Source of the DNA: an uncultured Corynebacterium sp. | Lineage (GTDB): Bacteria > Actinomycetota > Actinomycetes > Mycobacteriales > Mycobacteriaceae | Direction of reading: 5' to 3' | DNA length: 23,519 nucleotides | Assembly: GCF_946998835.1 (NCBI RefSeq) | Contig: NZ_CAMQAZ010000035.1 | Span: forward strand, 1-23,519 | Shown here: in pieces, positions 1 through 6,946 of the stretch | Numbering within the stretch: position 1 is the stretch's first letter | Layout: each line of letters opens with the position of its first letter | Position numbers and translations under genes: made by a program | Notes under the pieces: model-generated | Told to the model about the DNA's origin: nothing | The model's input: only the letters and a program-made list of their open reading frames with translations | The model's database searches: none

Positions 1-95
1 GGCACGTTCCAAATTTTCCCATCTACTCAAACGGAACAAAACCTGGGACACTTCAGTCAGCAGGCATAAAGCGGCAATCCTATTAGTGACAACTG

Positions 96-122
96 GTGAA
101 TCGCTTGAGTGATTCACTCGAG
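96..122. repeat. Overlapping palindromes, operator-like
   Basis: GTGAATC (96-102) and GATTCAC (111-117) form a perfect 7-bp inverted repeat around an 8-nt spacer. Overlapping it, GAGTGA-T-TCACTC (107-119) is a perfect odd palindrome, extendable to 104-122 with one T-G mismatch. Two overlapping dyads suggest a regulator site or an RNA hairpin. No adjacent gene was identified to assign it to. Confidence 0.4.
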
Positions 123-312
123 GCGCTAATTCTGGTCGATTCGCCGCAGCTGATGTACGCGCGTTCGACTTTCGGTTTCACATTTGGACGAGCTATTCAC
201 TTATGGACACGCTGGAGCGCATCGATAGGTGAATCTTGCATCGATAAGTGGGCGCAGCGCTGGAAAGCAGCTGGCCGACATGCTTGGCCAGTCCACGGTA
301 GGGCACAACAGT

Positions 313-361
313 AGAGGGCGGGAGCAAGTTTTTCCTGTCCAGCCCTCTATACTCGCCCTCT
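313..361 (-). terminator. Candidate terminator-like inverted repeat after the symporter gene
   Basis: AGAGGGCG (313-320) and CGCCCTCT (354-361) are perfect 8-bp inverted arms just past the TAA at 369-371 of the minus-strand symporter gene. A second copy of the arm, GCCCTCTA at 342-349, offers an alternative, shorter-loop pairing. No clear U-tract follows on the minus strand, so a Rho-independent role is uncertain. Confidence 0.35.
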
Positions 362-368
362 GTAAAAA

Positions 369-1706
369 TTACGAAGCCTTGGCCTTTGACTTTTTCAGCC
401 AGATCATCGGTGGAATCAATAGGGCTAGGCCACCGATAAGTGCGACTCCACCGAATAGCCACACCAAACCGGCGATGATTGCGATGGGTGCGAGAATGGC
501 TGCCGCGATTTCGAAGGGTGCGAAGCCCACATAGGCCATACCGAATTCCTCGAGGGTGCCGGATTTCTGCTCCGGATCCACAATCTTCAGCACGGCGATG
601 CCCGTGGCTACGGAAGCGGTTGCCCAGCCCCAGCTGAATACGGCGCGCTCGAACCAACCATGTTCGAAGACTCGTGGTGCGACGTAGAAGAACAACACCA
701 GGCAGAAGGCCAGACCCACGACGAACAGAATGATTAGCGGGACGATATAGGTGGCCACCACTGCCGGCACGATCGACGCGATGCCCACTGCAACCAGGAA
801 GTCCGTCGACGCACCGGAGACTGAACCCATCAACTTCGTATCCAGGTAGTGCGGTGCCTTAATCAGGTGCAGCACACCTACTCCCGCCAGGCCGACGAGG
901 AAGGCCATCGCGAACAGCGGGAAGCTCAAGGCTGGGAAAGCGTCATTGACCCAGTTGGTCAGAATATTCGCCAGGAAGAGCGTCACCACCAGTGCCGCCA
1001 CGTGCAGCGCGATCGGCTCAATTGAGGACGGGCTCGTGGTCGCGCGTCCCACGCTTGGTCGCTGGCCGGGAAGAGAGATGATGCCGGTACGCATGTCCTC
1101 CGGCAGTTTATCCAAGGCGGGCAGCTCGTTGGTGTGCCCCTTTTTTGAACCCCAGCGGGCAAAGATAACGCCACCGACAATTGCGGAAAACATGCCCACC
1201 GCGGCGGCTGTAAAGCCCAAACTCGTGGCCTCAGTCATGCCGGCCGAGTCCAGTGCGCCACCAATGGCTGCTGCTACACCGAAACCGCCGACGAAGCCGA
1301 CGGGCAGCATGATGCCGAACCAGTCCGGGGTATTGAACAGCGGGGCGAAAAGTACCACGCCAAGCAATGCGAAGAAGCCCCACTGCGTCAGGTACATGCC
1401 CACGGAATAGGACCACATCGTTCGCGCGCGTTGGCGGACCTTGGCATCGAAATCCATCGTGAATGGGAGAGCACCGAAGACTGCAGCGATGAGAATCGTT
1501 GCATAGTCGCCGAAGTGCTCGCTGAACTGGATGATCCCCAAAGCGTTGGGGCCTAGTAGCAAGCCGAGTAGGCCTGCAGTAATCGGAGCGGGAATGAGGA
1601 GCTTCTGGAACCAGGGGATGAACCGCCGCATCAAATTACCGATGATAAGCAGCAATGAGATCCAACCGATATCCATCAAGATGTCGAAGGGTGTGTAGCC
1701 ATCCAC
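369..1706 (-). CDS. gltS: GltS-like sodium/glutamate symporter (ESS family)
   Basis: This 445-aa, highly hydrophobic protein has about ten or more membrane segments spread over its whole length. A glycine-rich stretch near residues 138-150 (GGFGVAAAIGGALDSAG) followed by a T-A-x-x-L-G-F-x-A-A helix resembles the first conserved inverted-repeat motif of bacterial GltS carriers, and a hydrophilic loop near residues 185-230 separates the two halves, as in that family. Family members import glutamate with sodium across the cytoplasmic membrane; the substrate here is inferred. The start is GTG at 1706 with GAAAGG 12 nt upstream. It appears monocistronic. Alternative: another ESS-family anion:sodium symporter with a different substrate. 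Confidence 0.72.
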   Translation of the reverse strand: MDGYTPFDILMDIGWISLLLIIGNLMRRFIPWFQKLLIPAPITAGLLGLLLGPNALGIIQFSEHFGDYATILIAAVFGALPFTMDFDAKVRQRARTMWSYSVGMYLTQWGFFALLGVVLFAPLFNTPDWFGIMLPVGFVGGFGVAAAIGGALDSAGMTEATSLGFTAAAVGMFSAIVGGVIFARWGSKKGHTNELPALDKLPEDMRTGIISLPGQRPSVGRATTSPSSIEPIALHVAALVVTLFLANILTNWVNDAFPALSFPLFAMAFLVGLAGVGVLHLIKAPHYLDTKLMGSVSGASTDFLVAVGIASIVPAVVATYIVPLIILFVVGLAFCLVLFFYVAPRVFEHGWFERAVFSWGWATASVATGIAVLKIVDPEQKSGTLEEFGMAYVGFAPFEIAAAILAPIAIIAGLVWLFGGVALIGGLALLIPPMIWLKKSKAKAS

Positions 1707-1814
1707 GTGAATTGATTACCTTTCTCGTAGGTGGGGTTTCACCAATTAGCAATTACGCGAATCGCATCATCGATTCTTAGAAAAATTGGATTAAAACCAT
1801 AGGACTACCTCACG

Positions 1815-1820
1815 ATTGTA
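1815..1820 (-). promoter_or_regulatory. Possible -10 box (TACAAT) for the symporter gene
   Basis: On the minus strand TACAAT lies about 110 nt upstream of the GTG start at 1706, in a gene-free 283-bp gap (1707-1989). No clear -35 is seen, so this is weak. The gap also holds a small inverted repeat, AATCG-N6-CGATT (1760-1775), about 55 nt before the start, which could be an operator. Confidence 0.25.
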
Positions 1821-1989
1821 CGTCAGTTACCGAGAGATTTTGTGGCTTCAGTCACTATGGATGTGCTCAGTTGCTGTTAAGACGAAAACAACATGGGGTA
1901 TTCCCACGCGAATGCGATTTGTGTGCAGATAGCGGTTTGATGGGCCCGGTATTGCCCGAACATCTGCAGCAGCGGAAACGAAGGACGTT

Positions 1990-2364
1990 TTAGGCCCCGT
2001 GAAAATAGGCTTCCTGCAGCCATGCGAGATTTGCGCGGTAGTTCTCTTCTTCGCCGTCTAGGTATGTGCTTTCCATATAGATTAGGAAATCAACCCAGGA
2101 GGCCTGCTTGCTGGAAATCCAGGTATTCAGGCTGATTGACGGAGGTAGGAAGATTGTCCATGTCCGGTCTGGGCTTTTGCCAACACTGACTTCGACGGGA
2201 AGCTGAGTCCAGTCATGGTCTTTTAGCTGATACTCAATATCGGGCAGGAAATTTGACGAACCTTTTTCACTCAGCAGAATTCCGGAGAAATCCCAGGAGA
2301 GCCGAACTACATCAAGCTCTCCATGCTCGTTTCGGCTATTGCGGTCTACTTCTTCGATGGTCAC
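1990..2364 (-). CDS. Hypothetical 124-aa acidic protein
   Basis: I do not recognise this protein. It is soluble and acidic, with no signal peptide or membrane helix, and rich in tryptophan and aromatic residues (for example WTIFLPP in the middle and a W-x-D-F-L-I-Y-M-E-S stretch). The look is that of a small mixed alpha/beta domain, similar in general style to small immunity-type or antitoxin-like proteins, but no toxin gene lies next to it. The start is GTG at 2364; AAAGGA lies 11 nt upstream and GAGGGG too close (2 nt). It stands alone between the symporter and the protease unit. Base composition is more AT-rich than in the housekeeping genes, which may point to acquisition. Its coding status rests on the intact frame and a plausible start. 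Confidence 0.55.
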   Translation of the reverse strand: MTIEEVDRNSRNEHGELDVVRLSWDFSGILLSEKGSSNFLPDIEYQLKDHDWTQLPVEVSVGKSPDRTWTIFLPPSISLNTWISSKQASWVDFLIYMESTYLDGEEENYRANLAWLQEAYFHGA

Positions 2365-2438
2365 AGCCCCTCGATTCCTTTAGCGCTAAAATAGTGGAAA
2401 CAATTCTAGTTTGGCCTAAGGGGTTTGTTCGAAGGGGC

Positions 2439-2501
2439 AAAAACCACCTTCCCAGTCCAACTTTCGGGGGCTAGGTCAGTCTGTTTCTGGGAGGTGGTTT
2501 T
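2439..2501 (-). terminator. Terminator hairpin after the protease gene
   Basis: AAAACCACCTTCCCAG (2439-2454 region) pairs with CTGGGAGGTGGTTTT (2487-2501) as a 15-bp stem with one bulged base and a loop of about 32 nt. On the minus strand it begins 19 nt past the protease stop (2520) and its 3' arm ends in a run of T. The position and strength suit a terminator for the protease unit; because the stem is symmetrical it may also act on the other strand. Confidence 0.65.
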
Positions 2502-2519
2502 GGTTGAGGCTAGCCAGCC

Positions 2520-3548
2520 CTACTGTCGGTCATTCCTAATGCGGGACCAAGCCGCTGCGAGAACTAGGCCAATGCCCGCGATGGCGAGGTAACCCCACAT
2601 GTGATCGGCACTGGTCTGAATGGTCTTCGGCGGAGCGGGCGTGTTCTCCGCGGTCAGCACACTTTCTGTGTCCCGGCCGGAAGTGATGTCGTCGATCCAG
2701 TCAGCCGTGCCAGCAAGTGTAGTGATTGCCGCGCTGGGGGAGGGCAGGTCAGGGTCTCCATTGGAAGTACCGGCGGTAGCGAGCCCCGCGAGCTTTCCAT
2801 CGACGAAGAATGGGCCACCAGAGTCGCCGCCCTGCATACCTGCGCCAGAGACCGAATGTGCGTCCAGGATGGCGCTTTCAATCATCGGCATCATGGCAGC
2901 GTCGGCTGGGATGCTCTCCGTTCCTGCGGGAATGGACTCGGTTTGAGACTCATCTGGCTTTACCGCATCCGGCATGACGGCCCCACCCGGCATAACCTCA
3001 CCGGGCACAGCTCCACCAGGCACAGCTCCACCAGGAGCAGCCTCACCAGGAGCGGCCTCAGCTGGTCCGCCGCCCAGCAGCTCATTGACGACCATCTTAG
3101 TCATCGGAAGCTGTCCGGATCGCGCCATGGATGAGCTGCTGCTCCAACCGTAGAGAGTTCCCGTCTGTCCTGGCGCCGGGGTATCGCGAGAAACCTTCGC
3201 CGGGGTTGCGTCAGTGACCTTCTCGGTCAAGTGAAGCAGGCCTGCATCAGACATCGGGGACAGCGCCCAAGAGTCGGCATCGTAGACCTTCCCGCCGATG
3301 CGGGCCTGAGTTCCTTCGTTGTTCACCGACTCCAGGCAGTGGCGTGCTGTAAGTACCCATTGGTCGGCAACCAATGTTCCGGTGCAGTCACCAAAGTTGC
3401 CGACTTTGCCGATCTTCAGCGCGGCCACGGAACTGCTTTCAGCATTTGCGGGTGCGGGTTCGCCGTTTTCCAATGCAAGAGCTGGAGTCGCAGATAGGAG
3501 CAGGGTGCTGCTGACAATTGCTGCGATGGAAAAAGATGTTTTCTTCAC
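2520..3548 (-). CDS. Secreted trypsin-like serine protease with C-terminal membrane anchor
   Basis: Predicted S1-family (chymotrypsin-like) endopeptidase of 342 aa. Residues 1-25 are a Sec signal peptide (K-K start, hydrophobic core, A-L-A cleavage site). The catalytic triad is visible: His70 in LTARHC, Asp101 in DAGLLHL and Ser243 in GDSGGP; Cys55 and Cys71 flank His70 as in trypsins. Between Asp and Ser lies a low-complexity insert (about 163-218) with five [E/G]-A-[A/V]-P-G-like units and two T-E-S-I-P-A units. A hydrophobic helix at about 319-334 followed by R-I-R-N-D-R-Q should anchor the enzyme on the outer face of the membrane. The start is GTG at 3548, with AAGGG 9 nt upstream. Only 2 bp separate it from the membrane-protein gene before it, so the two are probably co-transcribed. 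The substrate is unknown. Confidence 0.88.
   Translation of the reverse strand: MKKTSFSIAAIVSSTLLLSATPALALENGEPAPANAESSSVAALKIGKVGNFGDCTGTLVADQWVLTARHCLESVNNEGTQARIGGKVYDADSWALSPMSDAGLLHLTEKVTDATPAKVSRDTPAPGQTGTLYGWSSSSSMARSGQLPMTKMVVNELLGGGPAEAAPGEAAPGGAVPGGAVPGEVMPGGAVMPDAVKPDESQTESIPAGTESIPADAAMMPMIESAILDAHSVSGAGMQGGDSGGPFFVDGKLAGLATAGTSNGDPDLPSPSAAITTLAGTADWIDDITSGRDTESVLTAENTPAPPKTIQTSADHMWGYLAIAGIGLVLAAAWSRIRNDRQ
2986..3060. repeat. Five 15-nt tandem repeats inside the protease gene
   Basis: Five imperfect 15-nt units, of the type CCAGGCACAGCTCCA on the plus strand, run head to tail and encode the Ala/Val-Pro-Gly repeats of the protease insert (residues about 164-188). Because the unit is a multiple of three, slippage would change insert length without breaking the frame. 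Confidence 0.85.
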
Positions 3549-3550
3549 GG

Positions 3551-4507
3551 TTATTTCCCTTTCCCAGAAGGAACAATGGCTTTGATTGCGGTGGCAACGA
3601 GTTTTTCAGCAGGGCCCTGTCCCACAAACTTCTTCCAGAGACTTGCGATGACGAGGAAGAATACGATGAAACCTGCTGCGGACAACGTGGAATGCAAAGC
3701 CACATTCTGCTGCCAATAAAACGCGGTGAGAACGTGCAGGATGTAAATAGTCAGTGACATTGTTCCCATGGCCGCGAATGGGTAGACGACGGTCGGGAAA
3801 CGGTCGCCTACGAACAAGCACAAATGCAGCACAATGGCGGCAACAGCGACGGAGAGAATGATTTCTCCGAAGACACCGGTATGTCCGGTAAAGCGGAGCC
3901 ATCCAGCAATCTCGGGATCAAATCGGAAGTACATGCCGACGGCAGTGATGACAACGCTGACAGCGGTGATGATCCAGCTCAACCGAGCATTAGCGCTGGT
4001 CTCGGAGGCGGAAGTGGCTTGCAGGCGACCGCGTAGGTAGACGTCGTAAAGCAGCATGCCGCCAATGAAATATGCGATCCACGCCAGTAGTGGATAAATC
4101 TGCGGCAGCGTCATGGGTGCGTACTTAATTGTTGCGGCGATAGTTGCGGCGATGAAGAAGCCGACTCGCCACCAGGTTCCGAGTGCTGGCATCCAGGAAA
4201 CCAGCATCATTACCAGGCCCATGACAACGAGGACCACCTGAATTTCTCCACCGACCGGCAATAGCGCCAGGCCGATGAGAATGATTAGGGCGCCGCGAGT
4301 GATCAGCCGCAAGAAAGTGGTGCTGCTGTAATTTCGGCCGATAATCATCATGGTGGCGCCAGCGATAATGGCGAACAATGACGAAGGCAGGCCAGAGAGC
4401 ACGACTTTTGTGCTCCAAAGCAGTGAGGCCATATGGACAATGATCATGCCGATGATGGCGAGTGAGCGCGCTATATCGAGCCCCACAATTCGGGAAGGTT
4501 TATTCAC
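3551..4507 (-). CDS. Multi-pass membrane protein, acyltransferase-like (DUF418/DUF1624 type)
   Basis: A 318-aa integral membrane protein with about nine or ten hydrophobic segments. The N-terminus R-I-V-G-L-D-I-A-R-S-L-A-I-I-G-M-I-I-V-H-M matches the opening helix of the heparan-N-acetyltransferase-like/DUF1624 and DUF418 families (R..GLD..R...I..M...H), and G-T-M-S-L-T-I-Y-I-L-H-V-L near residue 260 matches the late DUF418 helix. Such proteins are thought to move acyl groups across the membrane onto cell-surface molecules; the substrate here cannot be told. The start is GTG at 4507 with a strong AAAGGAG about 9 nt upstream. It lies 2 bp before the protease gene on the same strand, so the pair may share a job at the cell envelope. 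Function is inferred from family resemblance only. Confidence 0.75.
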   Translation of the reverse strand: MNKPSRIVGLDIARSLAIIGMIIVHMASLLWSTKVVLSGLPSSLFAIIAGATMMIIGRNYSSTTFLRLITRGALIILIGLALLPVGGEIQVVLVVMGLVMMLVSWMPALGTWWRVGFFIAATIAATIKYAPMTLPQIYPLLAWIAYFIGGMLLYDVYLRGRLQATSASETSANARLSWIITAVSVVITAVGMYFRFDPEIAGWLRFTGHTGVFGEIILSVAVAAIVLHLCLFVGDRFPTVVYPFAAMGTMSLTIYILHVLTAFYWQQNVALHSTLSAAGFIVFFLVIASLWKKFVGQGPAEKLVATAIKAIVPSGKGK

Positions 4508-4531
4508 CCCAGATTTCTCCTTTACTACAAC

Positions 4532-4571
4532 CTATAGGGAGGTGCTCTTTGGTAAAAAGCACTCTCTATAG
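4532..4571. repeat. Imperfect inverted repeat in the leader of the 4507 unit
   Basis: CTATAGGGAG (4532-4541) is mirrored by CTCTCTATAG (4562-4571), and the pairing continues inward with mismatches through TGCTCTTT and AAAGCA. It lies 25-64 nt upstream of the GTG at 4507. It could be a regulator site over the promoter (on the minus strand CTATAG resembles a -10 element) or a hairpin in the leader RNA. Confidence 0.45.
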
Positions 4572-4638
4572 ACGTCTTATTGAAAACGACTTTCTAGTTG
4601 TAGCAATCGAATCTGGCAATACATTAAGTGATTATGTG

Positions 4639-4666
4639 TAAAACACAGTGTTTTGTCTGTGTTTTA
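4639..4666. promoter_or_regulatory. Operator-like inverted repeat in the divergent 4507/4720 region
   Basis: TAAAACACAG (4639-4648) and CTGTGTTTTA (4657-4666) are perfect 10-bp inverted arms separated by 8 nt. Nested inside, AAAACAC-A-GTGTTTT (4640-4654) is itself a perfect odd palindrome, so the GTGTTTT half-site occurs three times (once inverted). It sits 54 nt before the ATG at 4720 and between divergent genes, which fits a binding site for a dimeric regulator. No T-tract follows, so a terminator is less likely. Confidence 0.5.
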
Positions 4667-4707
4667 TCTGGGGAATCTGGCGTGCTCAGAGAGCCCTGAG
4701 ACACGCG

Positions 4708-4713
4708 TAACCT
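4708..4713 (+). promoter_or_regulatory. -10 box TAACCT for the 4720 gene (leaderless)
   Basis: TAACCT lies 6 nt before the ATG at 4720, the spacing expected if transcription starts at or next to the start codon. This supports ATG 4720 over the in-frame ATG at 4729, which would instead use GGGGG at 4714-4718 as a ribosome binding site. Confidence 0.45.
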
Positions 4714-4719
4714 GGGGGC

Positions 4720-5232
4720 ATGAGATCCATGCTGACGAGTTTCACCTGGTCCGAGGTGCCAGGTGTCGTCCTCGTGTACCTGTTAATCATTACCATCCCC
4801 ACTGTCCTCGCATGGGTAGGTACCGCGTGGCTGGCCAAAAAGTACGGTGAGCGCATCGCATTTGGGCACACGGTTTTCGTCTTTGTCGCCGCATTCTTAA
4901 TCTGCTTTTGTACGCTCGCGTGGACGCTCGAGGGGGAATACGACTACTCGCCGTGGCAGGTTTTCTGCAGCGGCTTTGCGATGGTCATCCTGACTGCCGC
5001 TGCCATGATGCGCGTGCCCGCCCCAACTCCGAATCTGCTTCCTACCTGGTGGGCTGCCGTTGCTGGCTACGCCCTGTGCTGGAGTATCATTGCCGGCACC
5101 GACGACATCACGGGACTTTGGGGAGTCGGTCTGATCTTCCTGCTTATCGGTCTCATCGCAGGCGTCGGCGCAGTCGTGTGGCTTACGCTGGCAGTCAGGC
5201 GGCTATTGGCAAAGGACGGTCAGTCCGTCTGA
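4720..5232 (+). CDS. Small multi-pass membrane protein, function unknown
   Basis: I do not recognise the family. The 170-aa protein has about five hydrophobic helices (roughly residues 13-37, 45-68, 78-97, 106-126 and 130-160), short loops, and a basic C-terminus (R-R-L-L-A-K), giving an integral cytoplasmic-membrane protein with little soluble domain. No catalytic motif is evident. Two starts compete: ATG 4720 with a -10-like TAACCT 6 nt before it (leaderless), or ATG 4729 with GGGGG 10 nt before it, which would shorten the protein by three residues. The stop TGA (5230-5232) is 7 bp from the end of the convergent hisN, with no terminator between. It may belong with the divergent membrane protein/protease unit through the shared palindrome upstream, but this is speculative. 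Confidence 0.68.
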   Translation: MRSMLTSFTWSEVPGVVLVYLLIITIPTVLAWVGTAWLAKKYGERIAFGHTVFVFVAAFLICFCTLAWTLEGEYDYSPWQVFCSGFAMVILTAAAMMRVPAPTPNLLPTWWAAVAGYALCWSIIAGTDDITGLWGVGLIFLLIGLIAGVGAVVWLTLAVRRLLAKDGQSV

Positions 5233-5239
5233 TGTCTGC

Positions 5240-6040
5240 TTATGCGCCCAGGCGCTTGACGACGGCGTCGTGAAGCAACCCATTCGTCGCAACTGCGTCC
5301 CCGCCGTGCGGCCCGTCGACACCCGCTAGAGAAGTGAAGCGGCCGCCAGCTTCCTCTACCAGGATTGCAAGCGGAGCCAGGTCCCACAGGGAAACTTCCG
5401 GCTCCGCGGCGACATCGACCGCGCCCTCGGCTACCAGGCAGTAGGAGAAAAAGTCACCGTAGCCGCGCAGACGCCACGCGTCATCGGTGAGCCCGATGAA
5501 GTTGTCGCGCAGATTGCGCTCGGCCCAGCCGGTGAGCGAAGAGTTGGAGATTGAGCAGTCTGCGATGTTCGCCACCTTCGAGACCTCAATGCGGCGCTCG
5601 GCGACGTCCCGGCCACCGACCTGCGAGCGCTTGAATGCGCCGTCTCCCTTAGACGCCCACCAGCGACGTCCCAGTGCCGGGGCAGAGACCACACCGACAA
5701 CGGGCTTACCGTCCTCCAACAGGGCAATCAGGGTGGCCCAGACCGGGACATTGCGCACGAAGTTCTTTGTGCCGTCGATGGGGTCGATGACCCACTGGCG
5801 GCCCTCAAACACAGCTTCGCCACCGAATTCTTCGCCGAGAACCTCATCGCTCGGGCGTTTTGTCGACAGAATCTCGCGGAGCAGCTTTTCGCACGCGATA
5901 TCGGCATCGGAGACCGGCGTGAGATCGGGCTTGGACTCGACGACTAGATTGGCCGCCTCGAAGCGGGACATCGTGAGGTCATCGGCTGCGTCGGCAAGCG
6001 AGAGCGCGAGGGCGAGATCTTCGGAGTAAGAGGTGGTCAT
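5240..6040 (-). CDS. hisN: Histidinol-phosphatase HisN (inositol-monophosphatase fold)
   Basis: Predicted cytoplasmic metal-dependent phosphatase of 266 aa that removes phosphate from histidinol phosphate in histidine biosynthesis; in Corynebacterium this step is done by an IMPase-family HisN. The three metal-binding signatures are present: Glu70/Glu71 in LGEEFGG, Asp86 and Asp89 in WVIDPIDGTKNF, and Asp220 in SLWDLAP, followed by an A-G-G-R-F stretch. Length matches the family (about 260). The start ATG 6040 has no Shine-Dalgarno; TAGAAT lies exactly 7 nt before it, so it is probably leaderless with its own promoter, and the first three bases of that box are the stop codon of the upstream paralogue. 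The tail meets the membrane-protein gene ending at 5232. Confidence 0.88.
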   Translation of the reverse strand: MTTSYSEDLALALSLADAADDLTMSRFEAANLVVESKPDLTPVSDADIACEKLLREILSTKRPSDEVLGEEFGGEAVFEGRQWVIDPIDGTKNFVRNVPVWATLIALLEDGKPVVGVVSAPALGRRWWASKGDGAFKRSQVGGRDVAERRIEVSKVANIADCSISNSSLTGWAERNLRDNFIGLTDDAWRLRGYGDFFSYCLVAEGAVDVAAEPEVSLWDLAPLAILVEEAGGRFTSLAGVDGPHGGDAVATNGLLHDAVVKRLGA

Positions 6041-6047
6041 GGCCGAA

Positions 6048-6053
6048 ATTCTA
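6048..6053 (-). promoter_or_regulatory. -10 box TAGAAT for hisN, overlapping the upstream stop codon
   Basis: On the minus strand TAGAAT lies 7 nt before the hisN ATG. Its TAG (6051-6053) is also the stop codon of the preceding IMPase-family gene. It closely matches the TANNNT/TAnAaT consensus of actinobacterial SigA promoters. Confidence 0.6.
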
Positions 6054-6899
6054 GCGCAGAACCTCGCGCAACTCAGCTACCTGGCCGCTCGAGCCCGCCA
6101 GCTTCCACCGGCCGACCGACACGCAGTCGCCGCCCGCGCCCGTAATAAGCGCGTATCCAGGCAGCCAGTCCCAGGCAGCGACGTCGCGCTGGAACCACAC
6201 GCCAATGCGGCCGTCGGCAACACCTGCCATATCCACCGACGCTGAGCCCAGCATGCGCCAGGTAGCGCTGCGGGACACCGCATCCAACCAGGACTTTGTA
6301 GCCGTGACCTCGGATTCATCGCTCGAGCTCACCACTGTGGTGTGGAGGTACGTCGCTGCACAGACTTCCGAGAGGGGGCGGTCAGTGACCCGGAGGTCAT
6401 CAACAGTGCCATCGAGATTAATACGAGTGGTAGGGAGATTGGGGCCACCAATCCAGCTCTCGCCCGTGGCAGGTCGGTGCACCGCGCCGAGAATGACCTC
6501 ATCCGGATCGTTCGCATCGCCCATTACCAGCGCCAATGCGCTGCACCAGTAGTCCGAGCCAGTGGTGAAGTTGTAGGTACCATCGACGGGGTCAATCACC
6601 CACGTGCGACCCGATTGGGACTCCTTCGCGGACCCCTCCTCGCCGAGGATGCCATCCTCCGGGCGGAGCGCAGCCAAAGCCTCGACGACGAACTTTTCCG
6701 CTGCTCGGTCGGCCGCGGTGACGACGTCGGAAAGCGATGTCTTGTACTCCGTGACCAGGCCTTCGCCGCGCATACGAGCGGCGATGGCGGCAGCGCGCTT
6801 GACGATTGCCACCGCAATGCTGGTGTCCGATGCAACAATCGACTCGGATACTTGGGAAAGGAAGAGGTCTAGGTCTTGGCTGGCGGTGGATTCAGACAT
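6051..6899 (-). CDS. Inositol-monophosphatase-family protein, hisN paralogue
   Basis: A 282-aa member of the Mg-dependent, lithium-sensitive phosphatase family. The signatures are complete: Glu87/Glu88 in LGEEGS, Asp103 and Asp106 in WVIDPVDGTYNF, and Asp244 in AAWDWLPGY. It resembles the second IMPase gene found between hisN and prfB in C. glutamicum. The natural substrate may be inositol-1-phosphate or another sugar or nucleotide phosphate; the sequence does not decide. The start ATG 6899 has no strong Shine-Dalgarno; AGGA lies 3 nt before it, and CACAAT lies 7 nt before, a weak leaderless promoter. It is divergent from prfB with only 47 bp between starts. Its stop is 10 bp from hisN, and read-through into hisN is likely besides hisN's own promoter. 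Confidence 0.85.
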   Translation of the reverse strand: MSESTASQDLDLFLSQVSESIVASDTSIAVAIVKRAAAIAARMRGEGLVTEYKTSLSDVVTAADRAAEKFVVEALAALRPEDGILGEEGSAKESQSGRTWVIDPVDGTYNFTTGSDYWCSALALVMGDANDPDEVILGAVHRPATGESWIGGPNLPTTRINLDGTVDDLRVTDRPLSEVCAATYLHTTVVSSSDESEVTATKSWLDAVSRSATWRMLGSASVDMAGVADGRIGVWFQRDVAAWDWLPGYALITGAGGDCVSVGRWKLAGSSGQVAELREVLR

Positions 6900-6933
6900 A
6901 CGTCCTATTGTGCACCGAAACAGGCGGTATAGC

Positions 6934-6939
6934 TAAGGT
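6934..6939 (+). promoter_or_regulatory. -10 box TAAGGT for prfB (leaderless)
   Basis: TAAGGT ends 7 nt before the GTG at 6947, the spacing of a leaderless transcript. A possible -35 is TTGTGC (6908-6913), with a long 20-nt spacer. The AAGG inside the box could also act as a weak ribosome binding site 8 nt from the start if the mRNA begins further upstream. Confidence 0.5.
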
Positions 6940-6946
6940 AGTACCC

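Larger units (their letters stand above)
1..368. other. Intergenic stretch downstream of the symporter gene, no supported gene
   Basis: No convincing gene is visible. A short plus-strand reading frame (96-314) starts with GTG inside a palindrome, has no ribosome binding site and resembles nothing I know. The stretch holds an operator-like palindrome near 96-122 and an inverted repeat at 313-361 (listed separately). A gene ending before position 1 cannot be excluded. Confidence 0.5.

Noticed and set aside
96..314. Short plus-strand frame at the left edge
   Set aside because: No ribosome site, starts within a palindrome, and the translated sequence resembles no family.
5240..6899. Tandem duplication of a single IMPase gene as a recent event
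   Set aside because: The two proteins share motifs but little else, and the same pair exists in C. glutamicum, so the duplication is old.
6806..6946. Upstream extension of the prfB frame
   Set aside because: It overlaps the divergent IMPase gene and is not like RF2; GTG 6947 gives the known N-terminus and a -10 box 7 nt before it.
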